A stretch of DNA of 19,230 nucleotides from an uncultured Chloroflexota bacterium (GCA_903928275.1 CAIYQJ010000011.1:1-19230), one strand, 5' to 3'. Shown: positions 6,330 through 14,482, numbered from the stretch's first letter. A program made the numbers and translations. The notes: generated by a model from the sequence alone, not told the origin.

Positions 6330-6713
6330 ACGCCGCCACGTCGGCTCACGCCGGGCCGACTCGACGGGGGAGTACGCTTGCCCCGCATCGTGGTAGCCAC
6401 TGCGGTGCCATGCCCCCGGGTCGAGGAACCGGCCGCGGGGGCGCTCTGTGCGCCCGGCGCAGGCGTCGTCGCGCGGTCGCACGGCCCGCGCGGTCGCGAC
6501 CACCCAGCCGGCTGGTACTTCCGTTCGCTTGCCGTGGGACGCAGAGAGGCGGAGGGTGTGCGAGCGTCGCGGCCATGGCCCGACGCCGCGCCGCATCGCG
6601 GCGCACCGGCTCGTGGTCCCTGGGGCGACGAGCCTCAACGGGGGCCTTCGGCAGTGCCCGCCGGGGCCCCCGCCCGGCAGCTCCGTTCGTCACCGCGCCC
6701 CCGGCCGCCGGGT
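6330..6713. other. Intergenic region without a supportable gene
   Basis: About 384 bp between the methyltransferase-like remnant and the 3' end of the Big_5 repeat-protein gene. Open frames exist on both strands but have Arg/Pro/Ala-rich translations without ribosome-binding sites or recognisable motifs. The notable content is a pair of strong hairpins at 6564-6604 and a short CCCGG/CCGGG stem directly after the Big_5 gene stop. I looked for tRNA, RNase P, SRP, tmRNA and common riboswitch cores and did not find a convincing match. Confidence 0.6.
6564..6604. repeat. Two adjacent strong hairpins, possible transcription terminator or structured RNA
   Basis: The first, at 6564-6586, pairs GCGTCG and GGCC with GGCC and CGACGC around the palindrome GGCCATGGCC, with one bulged base. 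The second, at 6588-6604, is GCGCCGC and GCGGCGC with a 3-nt ATC loop. They lie about 110 nt past the stop codon of the minus-strand Big_5 gene. No T-run follows on either strand. Confidence 0.45.
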
Positions 6714-8564
6714 CTACCGTTTCGTCGTGAACGCCCAGGTCGCGGTCGGCAGGCGGTTGCCCGACAGGTCGGCGATCGTGCCGGCGAGTGTCACCAGGAT
6801 CGAGCGACCGCCCGGAAGCGCCGTCTTCGGGCGCAGGGTCGCCGTCCGCGACGAGGCATCGTAGACGACCGTCGCGGCCACGGCCTTCTTCGTCGCGGCG
6901 TCGCGCAGCGTGAAGCTGCGGGACGACACGCCCGTCACCGGCTCGCTGAACCGGACCACCACGCGGGCCGTGCGCGAGACGCCTGCGGCCCCGGCGGTGG
7001 GCGCGCGGGACACGATCTGCGGCCTCGTCCGATCCGGCGAGCCGACCACCACCGCGCGGGCGCCGGAGGCGAGTGGCGTGAAGCCCGCGCCGCCGAGGTA
7101 CCCGTCCATGGCCGGCGACGCGGAAGGAACGATGACCCCGGCGGTGTATGCGCCCGGCAGGCCGGCCCCGTAGAGCCCCGGAGCGCGGAGCCCGACCGTC
7201 CACGGCCCGGCCGAGGGAAGCGCGAGCGTGTACGAGCCGTCGGCCGCGGTGCGGGTCCACAGGCAGGTGCCGCCGGCGCCGCACGCCACGATCACGCCGA
7301 GGGGAAGGCCGGAGCCGCCACCGCTGGCCGTACCGGCCAGGCTCGCCGCGGCGCGCGGCAGGACGGCATCGGCGCCGACCACGTCCGCCCCGGCGATCAC
7401 GAGGCGCATCGCCGCGGCCCGGGTGGGCGTGTACCCCCCGTCGCCGAGGAAGCCGGACACGTGTGTCGCCGTCCGCGGAAGCGAGAACGAGACCGTGTAG
7501 GTCCCTGGCAGCAAACCGCCGACCTGGAAGGTCCCGCCGCCGACGGTCCAGGCGGATGGCCCAAGGACGCAGCTCTCGTCTGCGCACGCCTGAACGAGTA
7601 CCTGGTTGACGCCGGCAGGACCTGCACCCTCGAGCGACACACTCCCCGCGAGCGACCGCCCCTGCGGCAGCGTGACGGCGATGCCCTCCGTGCCAGCCGC
7701 GATGTCGCGGGCGGCCGAGCGGAGCGGCGTGAGGCCGTCCGCCCCGACGTAGCCACTGGCGAGGCCGGACGACGGCGCCTGGAATCCGAGAGTGAACGCT
7801 CCCGAACCGAGCCCGCCGATGACGAACGACCCGTCCGTCGTTGCGTAGGAGCCCGTACAGGCGACCCCGGCCGGGGCATCGGCGGCGCATGCCTCGACGT
7901 ACGTGTTCCACGACGGTCGGCCACCCGCGCCGGTGACCTTGCCCGCGATCGACTTCCCGGCCGGCAGCGCGAGGTCGATCCCGGCCGCGTCGGCGGAGAC
8001 AGCGAGGGTGGCGGCTTCCGCACGCGACGCCACGTACCCGGAGCCGCCCCGGTACCCGGCTGCTGCGGTGGACCCGGCGGTCGCGGGGGGGGCCGCGCGG
8101 ATGACGTACGCACCCGGCGCGAGTCCGGTCACCGAATACGCGCCCGACGCCGACGTGGAGGCGCCCTTGCACTCGACCGGCACGCCTCCCTGCGGCGCCA
8201 TCGATACGGGACACGCCGTGACCACCGCGCCGGCGACCGGGCCCGCCGCGGCCGTGATCGTCCCCGAGACCCGGTACCCTGCCGGCGCGGCAAGGTCGGC
8301 CTTCTCGGCGGCGGCGGCCATCGCGACGGAAGCCGTGGCGACGACGTCGGGGCGCGCCACATCCCCGGCCGGCACCGCCGTGGCGGCCGCGGCGGGACGC
8401 GGGTCCGTCCCGACGATCGTTGCGACGAGCGCGAACGCGAGAAGCGCCGTGGCCGCCAGGCCGGAACGTCGCGCGAGACCGCCGCCCCGGGATCCAGTGG
8501 GGCGATGTGCGCGTGTGTCGTCGGGCGACGGCTGGGTCGGCGGACGGGGGAACGGGTCTCGCAC
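6714..8564 (-). CDS. Secreted surface protein: four carboxypeptidase-regulatory-like repeats plus a Big_5 Ig-like domain
   Basis: A 616-aa exported protein. A long basic n-region leads into a signal segment (about residues 33-60, LAATALLAFALVATIV) with an Ala-rich cleavage site. Residues about 95-505 contain four beta-sandwich repeats of the carboxypeptidase-regulatory type (SGTITA.., AGKVTG.., AGSVSL.., AGTASG..), each with DGSY/GTF-type and LAPGAY/LLPGTY-type turns and a Cys pair. Each repeat ends in a segment of the form G-Y-x-G-x-x-G-[YF]-T-P-x-x-x-x-A. The final 105 residues are a Big_5 domain (RAPTAGAAGVSRTARVVVRF, SEPVTG, ATLRPKTAL, ADLSGN). There is no anchor or sorting motif. The GTG at 8564 is chosen for its GAGGTG ribosome-binding site and because it begins before the signal. 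Likely role: adhesion or extracellular scaffolding. It is divergent from the LysM gene across 72 bp. Confidence 0.85.
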   Translation of the reverse strand: MRDPFPRPPTQPSPDDTRAHRPTGSRGGGLARRSGLAATALLAFALVATIVGTDPRPAAAATAVPAGDVARPDVVATASVAMAAAAEKADLAAPAGYRVSGTITAAAGPVAGAVVTACPVSMAPQGGVPVECKGASTSASGAYSVTGLAPGAYVIRAAPPATAGSTAAAGYRGGSGYVASRAEAATLAVSADAAGIDLALPAGKSIAGKVTGAGGRPSWNTYVEACAADAPAGVACTGSYATTDGSFVIGGLGSGAFTLGFQAPSSGLASGYVGADGLTPLRSAARDIAAGTEGIAVTLPQGRSLAGSVSLEGAGPAGVNQVLVQACADESCVLGPSAWTVGGGTFQVGGLLPGTYTVSFSLPRTATHVSGFLGDGGYTPTRAAAMRLVIAGADVVGADAVLPRAAASLAGTASGGGSGLPLGVIVACGAGGTCLWTRTAADGSYTLALPSAGPWTVGLRAPGLYGAGLPGAYTAGVIVPSASPAMDGYLGGAGFTPLASGARAVVVGSPDRTRPQIVSRAPTAGAAGVSRTARVVVRFSEPVTGVSSRSFTLRDAATKKAVAATVVYDASSRTATLRPKTALPGGRSILVTLAGTIADLSGNRLPTATWAFTTKR

Positions 8565-8623
8565 GGAGCACCTCGGAGCGTGGTCGTGATCGCGTCGCAC
8601 GTGGCGGAGCGCCGCAGCGCGGG

Positions 8624-8629
8624 TATCAT
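8624..8629 (+). promoter_or_regulatory. -10 box for leaderless transcription of the LysM protein gene
   Basis: TATCAT, with 7 nt to the ATG at 8637, so the predicted transcript begins at or beside the start codon. No Shine-Dalgarno precedes either candidate ATG (8628 or 8637), which agrees with a leaderless message starting at 8637. Confidence 0.55.
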
Positions 8630-8636
8630 GCCCGAG

Positions 8637-10130
8637 ATGACCGAGCGCAGCCTCGCCGATCGGCCGATCGCGTGCCCGTTCCTCGCGTTCGACGAGGATC
8701 GGGACTTCCGCGCGGACCGGCCGGACCACCGTCACCGTTGCTTCGCGGAGACTCGACCCGCGCCCCGCGCCATCAGCCACCAGGAGCTGTTCTGCCTGGG
8801 CGGCGCGTTCGCCGAGTGCCCCACGTTCGCCGCGTGGGCGGCGCGTGAGGCGGCCGCGGTGCGTCGACCCACGATCCGCGAGGCGGACAGGACGCGGACC
8901 CCGACCGGAGCCCCGCCCGTCGGGCGTGCGGCACCGGCGGCCGGGACCGCGGCAGCAGCGGCAGCGGCCGGGTCCGCGAGCGCGGCCGAGCGCGACTGGT
9001 TGGCGCCCCCGCCGTGGGTGTCGGACGACCCCGCGACGGAGTCCGGTGAGCCGGGGGAGCTCGACGAAGGGCCTGGGCGAGTGTCGTGGGACGACGGGCC
9101 CGCCCCCGCGGCGACGCCGGCCCCGACGCGGGTCGCTCACGCCTGGTCCGAGCCGCCGGACGTCGGCGCGACGCCGCCGTTCCTCGCCGGGCGCGCCAGC
9201 ACCCCGGAGCGATCGTCCGTCCCGACTCCGCCCCCATCCAGCGCGACCGCGGACGACGACCTGGCCGGCCTCGTGGGAGCGGCCGGAGCCGCGGCCGCCG
9301 GTGGGGCCGCTGCGACAGCGGCCGCGGACCCGGGCTGGCCGCCCCAGCCGGCGACCCGGTCGGGCGCGCAGCCGGTCTCGGGCACCGCCTCGCCGCCCCC
9401 GCCGACCGGCTACTCGTCGGCAGCAGCGCGCGCGACGGCGGAGCCGGCACCCGGCCCCGACTCCCCGTGGATCCACGCGGAGGCGCTGGAGCCGGGCGAC
9501 GACATGGTCTGGGAGGACGCGGTCGAGGCGGCCGCTGCAGGGCGCGTCGCCCGATCGCGCCGCGACGACCGGAACGCCCGGTCCGGCGGGTCGCGGTTCG
9601 GGCGGTCCCGGCCCCCGACGTCGGGTCAGGCGCGCCCGCTCCCGGAACGTGTCGCCGACCCATCAGCTCCAGCATGGGAGCGGCCGCGGAGCCTCGAGGC
9701 ATACCCGGCGATCAAGTCGACGCGGCGCCCGCTCGGGGTGCCCCGCGTCGCGATCTGGGCGGGGTTGCTGCTTGCCGCCGCCCTCGTGCTCTTCCTCGTG
9801 CCCCCGATCTTCCTCGGCGGCGGGAAGGGCGGCGGCTCGGCGACGCCGGCGCCGAGCGCATCGGCCGATGTCTCGGCCGCGCCGGCGCCGACCGCCACAC
9901 CGGCGCCGCATCCCACGCCCTTCACGTACAAGGTGAAGGCGGGCGACACTCTCTCGCGCATCGCCGGGAAGTACAAGGTGGCGGTCGCGGACATCATCGC
10001 CGCCAACCCTGCGATGAAGGACCCGAACCGGCTGCAGATCGGCGACGTCCTCGTCATCCCGCTTCCGGCTTCGTCCGTCATCCCGGACGCCGGCACGCCG
10101 GCGGTCCCGTCGGGTTCGGCCGCGCCCTGA
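8637..10130 (+). CDS. Membrane-anchored LysM protein with an N-terminal four-cysteine motif
   Basis: A 497-aa protein. Residues 13-61 hold four Cys (13, 35, 53, 61) in the pattern CPFLAF...HRC...ELFCL...ECPTF. It resembles an N-terminal motif I recall from chloroflexotal LysM proteins (CPYLG...HRC...YCL...CP.[FY]), possibly a metal or Fe-S site. Residues about 65-365 are a low-complexity Ala/Pro/Gly linker, then a single transmembrane helix (about 371-392) and a Pro/Ala spacer. One LysM domain at about 429-478 (YKVKAGDTLSRIAGKYKV, ADIIAANP, IGDVLVIP) should bind peptidoglycan or another N-acetylglucosamine polymer outside the cell. Topology is thus cytoplasmic Cys domain, membrane, extracellular LysM. 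ATG 8637 is preferred over 8628 because of the leaderless promoter. The gene converges on the next gene with a 21-bp gap. Confidence 0.85.
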   Translation: MTERSLADRPIACPFLAFDEDRDFRADRPDHRHRCFAETRPAPRAISHQELFCLGGAFAECPTFAAWAAREAAAVRRPTIREADRTRTPTGAPPVGRAAPAAGTAAAAAAAGSASAAERDWLAPPPWVSDDPATESGEPGELDEGPGRVSWDDGPAPAATPAPTRVAHAWSEPPDVGATPPFLAGRASTPERSSVPTPPPSSATADDDLAGLVGAAGAAAAGGAAATAAADPGWPPQPATRSGAQPVSGTASPPPPTGYSSAAARATAEPAPGPDSPWIHAEALEPGDDMVWEDAVEAAAAGRVARSRRDDRNARSGGSRFGRSRPPTSGQARPLPERVADPSAPAWERPRSLEAYPAIKSTRRPLGVPRVAIWAGLLLAAALVLFLVPPIFLGGGKGGGSATPAPSASADVSAAPAPTATPAPHPTPFTYKVKAGDTLSRIAGKYKVAVADIIAANPAMKDPNRLQIGDVLVIPLPASSVIPDAGTPAVPSGSAAP

Positions 10131-10151
10131 CCCGCCCTCGGCGACCCGAGC

Positions 10152-10481
10152 TCAGCGCGGCGACAGGTTGATCGAGGTGATCTTCCCGGCCTCGATCCGG
10201 AAGGTCGCGTCGAGGTGCTGGCTGGGCGCGCCCGGGCGCACCGCGACGATGTCCGCCTCGTAGACGTTCCCGAGATCGCGAACGTCGCCGGGCACCATCT
10301 TCAGGCCCTTGTCAGCCCGCAGGAACCATCCGCCGACCTGGTCCGATCCGCGGAGCACGCGGGCTCCCTCGCCCACGTGGACGCGCATCTCGACGCGCTC
10401 GTCGAGGAGCGAGACGGCTCCCTCGCGGTCGCCGCCGTTCAGCCGCTCGAAGAAGACCTCCATCGTGTCCACGGCACCCAT
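10152..10481 (-). CDS. NTF2/SnoaL-like small protein
   Basis: A 109-aa protein of the cone-shaped NTF2-like fold. The helical start VDTMEVFFERLNGGDREGAV, the turn SLLDERVEMRVHVGEGARVL with GSDQVGGWF, and the later strands (DIVAVRPGAPSQHLDATFRI, IEAGKITSINL) follow the SnoaL-like order and length. Such proteins are small cyclases/isomerases, ligand binders or of unknown role; no catalytic residue can be assigned here. The ATG at 10481 has no Shine-Dalgarno but has a TAGACT box 6 nt upstream, so it is probably a leaderless single gene. It lies downstream of the TPM/DUF2207 gene on the same strand with 153 bp between, so it need not be in that operon. Confidence 0.75.
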   Translation of the reverse strand: MGAVDTMEVFFERLNGGDREGAVSLLDERVEMRVHVGEGARVLRGSDQVGGWFLRADKGLKMVPGDVRDLGNVYEADIVAVRPGAPSQHLDATFRIEAGKITSINLSPR

Positions 10482-10487
10482 GTGCGA

Positions 10488-10493
10488 AGTCTA
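10488..10493 (-). promoter_or_regulatory. -10 box for leaderless transcription of the NTF2-like gene
   Basis: TAGACT on the minus strand, followed by 6 nt (TCGCAC) and the ATG at 10481. No -35 consensus is visible. The placement matches the other leaderless starts in this window. Confidence 0.5.
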
Positions 10494-10634
10494 CCCGCCG
10501 TGGCCACCGCGGGTCGCGCGTCGCGGAATCCCCGGTGCGCTCTGGCTCGCCGCCCGGCGGTCGCGGCCACGCGCCCCGGGGCCGGTCCTGCCGTCGGGGC
10601 CACGTGCCCCAGGGGTCGCTCCTGCAGGGACCCG

Positions 10635-12851
10635 TCAGAAGCCTCCGCCCGCTCCTCCTCCGCCGCCGCCCGAGCCTCCGCCGCCGAAGCCGCCTCCCCC
10701 GCTGCCGGACTGGCCGGGCGAGTTCCCGATGGTCCCGAGCGAGGACATCATGCCCCCGAAGTCCGGTATCGCCGACCCGGACATGAGCCCGGGTGCGACG
10801 CCGCCGCCGGCGGCGCCCCAGCCCGCGCCCGACGAGGGCGACGAGTAGTACCAGAGCGGGAGCCACACCGCCGAGGAGCGGCCCTCGCGCAGGTCGTCAA
10901 CGCTCCGTTCCATGACATCCTGGATCTCGGTCTGGAGTCCAAGAGCCGTCCCCCAGACCACGGCCCGGTCGGGTGTCTCGAGCCAGGTGAGGCCCGACTT
11001 GGCCACGACTTCGTCCATCGAACGGGCCTGCTCCATCGTCGCCTTCAGCGTGTGCCGGTAGCCGTCGAGCCAGACCCGCGCCATGGCGCCCTGCTGCGTG
11101 CGTGCCGGCATGACCACGCCGGCGATCATCGTCACGATCCCGCCCGCGCCGAGGGCGACCGCGACGAGGGTGAGGCCGCTGCTCGGCAGGTTGATGGCGA
11201 GGATGAGAGCGCCGATCCCGAGGATGAGCTCGAGCGTGCCAAGGCCCATCCATCGGCCGCGGACCTTGCTCGGCTGAGCGGCGAACCAGCCGAGCTCGAC
11301 CACGCGCTTCTCGAGCATCGTGTCGAACGTGCCCACCTTGGCCCCGAGCCCGAGCAGCTTCTCCGGGGTGACGTGGCCTGCCTCGGTCGCGAGGCCCCCG
11401 ACCTGCGCGAGGAGGTAGTCCTCGGCGGGCCCGGACGTCGCCCGGCGGTTGAGCGCGATGCGCGCGTCCGATGCGTCCGGCTGCGTCATCCGGATCCCGA
11501 GCTTCTTCGATTTGATGAGGTGGCCGGATTCCTCCTGCTCGAACGCGAGCTCGCCACGGCTCGCGAGGTCGAGCATCGCGGCGGTGAGGGCGCGTCGCGT
11601 CGCGCTGCCCTGCAGCACCACGGAACCGTCCGCCGGCGTCATGTCGGCCGGCGGGGCCGGCATGAACATCGAGTCGCTCCGGGTCACCTTGGGGTCGCGG
11701 CCGCGACGGAACCAGCTGACGACCGCCCAGCCCGCGATGAGCAGGAACAGGATGGGCGCAACGATCAGGCCGATGACGGCGTTGACCTGCCGGAAGAGCT
11801 GCAGCCGCGACGCGTTCTCCGGTGTCGCGAGCTCCTCGAGGCGGGCCGTCGCCGCCTTCATCGCGCCGTCGAGGTCTCCGGCCCGCAGGAGCGGCAGCAT
11901 GTCGTTCTCGTATATCGCCTGCCGCTGCTCGTTCGACACGAGGTTCCGGAAGCCCGGCCCCGCGTAGAGCTGGACCTGGCCGTGCCTGAGGCTCTCGTCC
12001 ATGTTCCAGAGGATGACGAGACCGTCGTCGATGCCCTTCCGGCCCACGCCCCACTGGTCCATGAGCGCGATCGCGTCCTGCTCGGTCGACGACGCGTCCG
12101 CGCCGGGCTTGAGCTGCGTGTACACGACGACCTGTGCCCCGGTGTTCGCCTGGATCCGGTCGATGGCTGCCTGCGTGGAGGCGATCGTGTCGGCCGAGAA
12201 GACACCCGCGTTGTCGTACACGCGACGACCCGTCTCGGGCGACGGGAACGGCGGACCCACCGAAGCGGCATTCGCGGTGCCAGGGGCGGCGGTCGCGGCC
12301 GGACCCGAGGCGGCGGCCTGCGACGCCGAGGCGGCCTGCTCGATCGCGCCGGCGGCGGCCATGAGGAGCAAGTCCGTGTCGCAGCCGGCGGAGAGCACGG
12401 GCTTGAGCTGCTCCGTCACGATCGAGGAGACGTCCGACTGCGACACGAGATCCGACCATGCCGAGCCGATGCGCATCCCCACGTCCACGGGGCAGGCAGG
12501 CTCACCCGCGACGTCCACGACGACGACCGCCGTGTCGCGGACGCGCGGGTCCGTCGGCAGCCACTCGCCCACGAGGTACGACGCGTCCGTGGAGGCGTCG
12601 GCGTTCGACCCGTCCGGCACCCTGTGTACGTAGAAGACCGGCGCGACGCCGGCCGCGTCCGTCGCCGACTGGAGGATGAGCGGTACGGCCTCGTTCGTGG
12701 GAGCGGACACGACCCCCGCCTCGTCGTAGACGACGGTGCTCGGCGCGTACGAGAGGGTGAAGGCGGACCCGGCGGCGGCTGCCGGGCTCGCGACGGCCAG
12801 CGCGAGGCCGAGGGTGGCGACAAGGGCGGCGAGACGTCGGAAGGAGCTCAT
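10635..12851 (-). CDS. TPM-domain/DUF2207 membrane protein with a glycine-rich tail
   Basis: A 738-aa membrane protein. A signal peptide (about 1-27, ending ASPAAAA) is followed by an extracytoplasmic region. Residues about 30-170 look like a divergent TPM-type domain (VVYDEAGVVSAPTNEAVPLI) and residues about 209-330 are a clear TPM domain (RRVYDNAGVFSADTIASTQ, GKxxDDGLVILW-like segment, YAGPGFRN). A transmembrane helix at about 358-381 is followed by a cytoplasmic DUF2207-type region (SRGELAFEQEE, YLLAQVGG), a two-helix hairpin at about 535-580 and a C-terminal domain ending in a long Gly/Ser run. This is the standard layout of TPM/DUF2207 proteins. Function of the family is poorly defined; roles in protein repair or membrane quality control are suggested for TPM relatives. 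ATG 12851 is leaderless (TACCCT 6 nt upstream). The gene has its own promoter, 118 nt from lysA. Confidence 0.85.
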   Translation of the reverse strand: MSSFRRLAALVATLGLALAVASPAAAAGSAFTLSYAPSTVVYDEAGVVSAPTNEAVPLILQSATDAAGVAPVFYVHRVPDGSNADASTDASYLVGEWLPTDPRVRDTAVVVVDVAGEPACPVDVGMRIGSAWSDLVSQSDVSSIVTEQLKPVLSAGCDTDLLLMAAAGAIEQAASASQAAASGPAATAAPGTANAASVGPPFPSPETGRRVYDNAGVFSADTIASTQAAIDRIQANTGAQVVVYTQLKPGADASSTEQDAIALMDQWGVGRKGIDDGLVILWNMDESLRHGQVQLYAGPGFRNLVSNEQRQAIYENDMLPLLRAGDLDGAMKAATARLEELATPENASRLQLFRQVNAVIGLIVAPILFLLIAGWAVVSWFRRGRDPKVTRSDSMFMPAPPADMTPADGSVVLQGSATRRALTAAMLDLASRGELAFEQEESGHLIKSKKLGIRMTQPDASDARIALNRRATSGPAEDYLLAQVGGLATEAGHVTPEKLLGLGAKVGTFDTMLEKRVVELGWFAAQPSKVRGRWMGLGTLELILGIGALILAINLPSSGLTLVAVALGAGGIVTMIAGVVMPARTQQGAMARVWLDGYRHTLKATMEQARSMDEVVAKSGLTWLETPDRAVVWGTALGLQTEIQDVMERSVDDLREGRSSAVWLPLWYYSSPSSGAGWGAAGGGVAPGLMSGSAIPDFGGMMSSLGTIGNSPGQSGSGGGGFGGGGSGGGGGGAGGGF

Positions 12852-12857
12852 CGCGAC

Positions 12858-12863
12858 AGGGTA
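12858..12863 (-). promoter_or_regulatory. -10 box for leaderless transcription of the TPM/DUF2207 gene
   Basis: TACCCT on the minus strand with 6 nt (GTCGCG) before the ATG at 12851. There is no Shine-Dalgarno and no clear -35. Confidence 0.5.
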
Positions 12864-12969
12864 GCGCGCCGGGGCATCCTCGTGACCCGCCGGCGAGCGA
12901 CCCGCGGATGCCGGATGCCGGCGGACCCGGCCCGCGCCGCCATGCTCGGACCGGCGCTCCCGTGTGGCG

Positions 12970-14376
12970 TCAGCCGAGCGACGTGATCGTGCCCCGCCGC
13001 CGAGCGAGCACGAGGGTGCCGTCGGACTCCAGGAGGACCTCGGCGGGTCTCGTGCGGCCGTTGTAGCGGGAGGACATCGACGCGCCGTACGCGCCGGCGT
13101 CGCGGATCGCGACGAGGTCACCCCGCCGCAGGGGCGGGAGGTCGTGCACGCCGAGCGAGTCGGTCGATTCGCAAACGGGGCCCTCCACCGCGGTGGGAGC
13201 CAGCGACCCGAGCACCGCCGCCGACGCAACGGCATGGACCGCCCGGCCGAGGGACGTGAGCGCGACGACCCGATGCCGCGCGCCGTACAGGGCCGGGCGC
13301 ATGAGCTCGGTCATGCCCGCGTCGACGACCACGAGAGGCCCACCGCCCGGCCCGCGCGTCCCCCGGACGTGGAGGACCCTGCCAACGAGCCAGCCCGCGC
13401 GAGCCGTCAGGTATCGACCGGGCTCGATCGCGAGCCGCCGCGGTCGCCGGTCGGCCGGGATCGTGGCGAGGAGGGCAGGGAGCTCTGCCGCGAAGCGCGC
13501 GGGGTGGGGGAGCGGCGCGTCGTCGTCCGTCGAGACCGGGAACCCGCCCCCGACGTCGAGCGTGTCGAAGTGGGGCAGGCTGCCGTGCATGAGCGCCACG
13601 AGCGCGAGCGCGCGCCGTACCGCATCTCGCCACGCATCCACCGCGCCGAGCTGCGATCCGACGTGAAGGTGGATGCCGCGCCACCGGATGGGCCCCCCTG
13701 GGCCGCCTCCGGCCTCGATCGCGGCAGCGAGCTCGTCGTCCGCGAGTCCGAACTTGGAGCCCGGGGCACCCACCGCCAGGCCCCGCTGCGTCTCGGGGTT
13801 GACGCCCGGGTTGAGGCGGAGGAGGACGTCCATCCGCGCCACGCGATGGCGGCGGTCTCGCCGCTCCTCGTGATGCCCGTGGGCATGCCCGTGGAGGTCC
13901 ATGGCTGCTGCTCGCGCCGCGCGCCCGACCGGCTCGGGCTCGTGGTCGTGCCCGAGCCGCGCCGCCGCGGCGAGATGCCCGAGCGCCGCGGCCTCGTCCA
14001 CCGATTCGACCGCGATCCAGTGAAGCGGGTCGCCCGCCACGGCCGCACGGACGGCCGCCCGCAGGTCCGCGTCGGTCTTCCCGATCCCCTCGAGCGTCGT
14101 CCTCTCGTTCGGGATCCCGGCCCGTCGGGCGAGCGCCCATTCGCCGCTCGAGACCACGTTCGCGCCGAACCCGAGCCCTCCGATCCGGCCGACGAGCGCG
14201 GGCACGTCGTTCGCCTTGAGCGAGTACTGCCGGATCCACGGGTCCGGGAACGACGTCGTGAGCTCGGACGCAGCAGCCTCCACGGCGGCGACGTCCGTCA
14301 CGTACAGGGGCGTGCCCCACCGGCGCGCAGCCTGGCGCAGGGCCTCGCCCCTGGCCTCCGCTCGATCGTCCGTCAC
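12970..14376 (-). CDS. lysA: Diaminopimelate decarboxylase, with an unusual His-rich insertion
   Basis: A 468-aa PLP enzyme of the alanine-racemase fold that decarboxylates meso-diaminopimelate to L-lysine. Motifs in order: YSLKAN (Lys54, the PLP Schiff-base lysine), GFGANVVSSGEW, HVGSQL, DVGGGFP (phosphate grip), EPGRYL, CESTDSLG (catalytic Cys402 at the dimer interface) and the C-terminal DAGAYG. This is the full family set. Odd feature: residues about 141-181 are an extra, charged segment with eight His (143, 145, 162, 164, 166, 168, 169, 177), where relatives pass directly from ARLG to the VLLRLNPGV strand. The GTG at 14376 is chosen because AAGGGGG lies at good spacing and the family N-terminus follows; longer starts have no support. 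It is divergent from the DUF885 gene. Confidence 0.92.
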   Translation of the reverse strand: MTDDRAEARGEALRQAARRWGTPLYVTDVAAVEAAASELTTSFPDPWIRQYSLKANDVPALVGRIGGLGFGANVVSSGEWALARRAGIPNERTTLEGIGKTDADLRAAVRAAVAGDPLHWIAVESVDEAAALGHLAAAARLGHDHEPEPVGRAARAAAMDLHGHAHGHHEERRDRRHRVARMDVLLRLNPGVNPETQRGLAVGAPGSKFGLADDELAAAIEAGGGPGGPIRWRGIHLHVGSQLGAVDAWRDAVRRALALVALMHGSLPHFDTLDVGGGFPVSTDDDAPLPHPARFAAELPALLATIPADRRPRRLAIEPGRYLTARAGWLVGRVLHVRGTRGPGGGPLVVVDAGMTELMRPALYGARHRVVALTSLGRAVHAVASAAVLGSLAPTAVEGPVCESTDSLGVHDLPPLRRGDLVAIRDAGAYGASMSSRYNGRTRPAEVLLESDGTLVLARRRGTITSLG

Positions 14377-14482
14377 CCTCGCCCCCTTGCAGCCGGATCG
14401 TCGTGGCCGGATCGCCCGGATGATGGCAGCGTTGGCGCTCGGGCGCATCGGGGACGGCCGCACCACAGCGTCCGACCGCCCG

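Noticed and set aside
6385..6450. Cobalamin-riboswitch-like bits (GCCACTG, CCCCCGGG, AGGAACCGGCC)
   Set aside because: The conserved GGTGCAAxTCC core and proper spacing are missing, and no B12-related gene lies downstream on that strand.
6520..6560. A GGGACGCAGAG stretch resembling part of a c-di-GMP-I riboswitch
   Set aside because: The rest of the aptamer (CACGCACAGGGCAAACC) is absent, and the downstream plus-strand DNA is the 3' end of an opposing gene.
8085..8092. A run of eight G as a possible phase-variation tract
   Set aside because: It lies in an intact frame of a secreted repeat protein, but eight G is not unusual in DNA this GC-rich, and nothing else suggests phase variation.
5169..10130. 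A 1653-codon open frame on the plus strand
   Set aside because: Only its last 497 codons (from 8637) look like protein. The rest is antisense to the hydrolase and repeat-protein genes and is Arg/Gly-rich, as expected for a shadow frame in high-GC DNA.
10215..12986. A 923-codon plus-strand frame
   Set aside because: Antisense to the NTF2-like and TPM/DUF2207 genes; composition is typical of a shadow.
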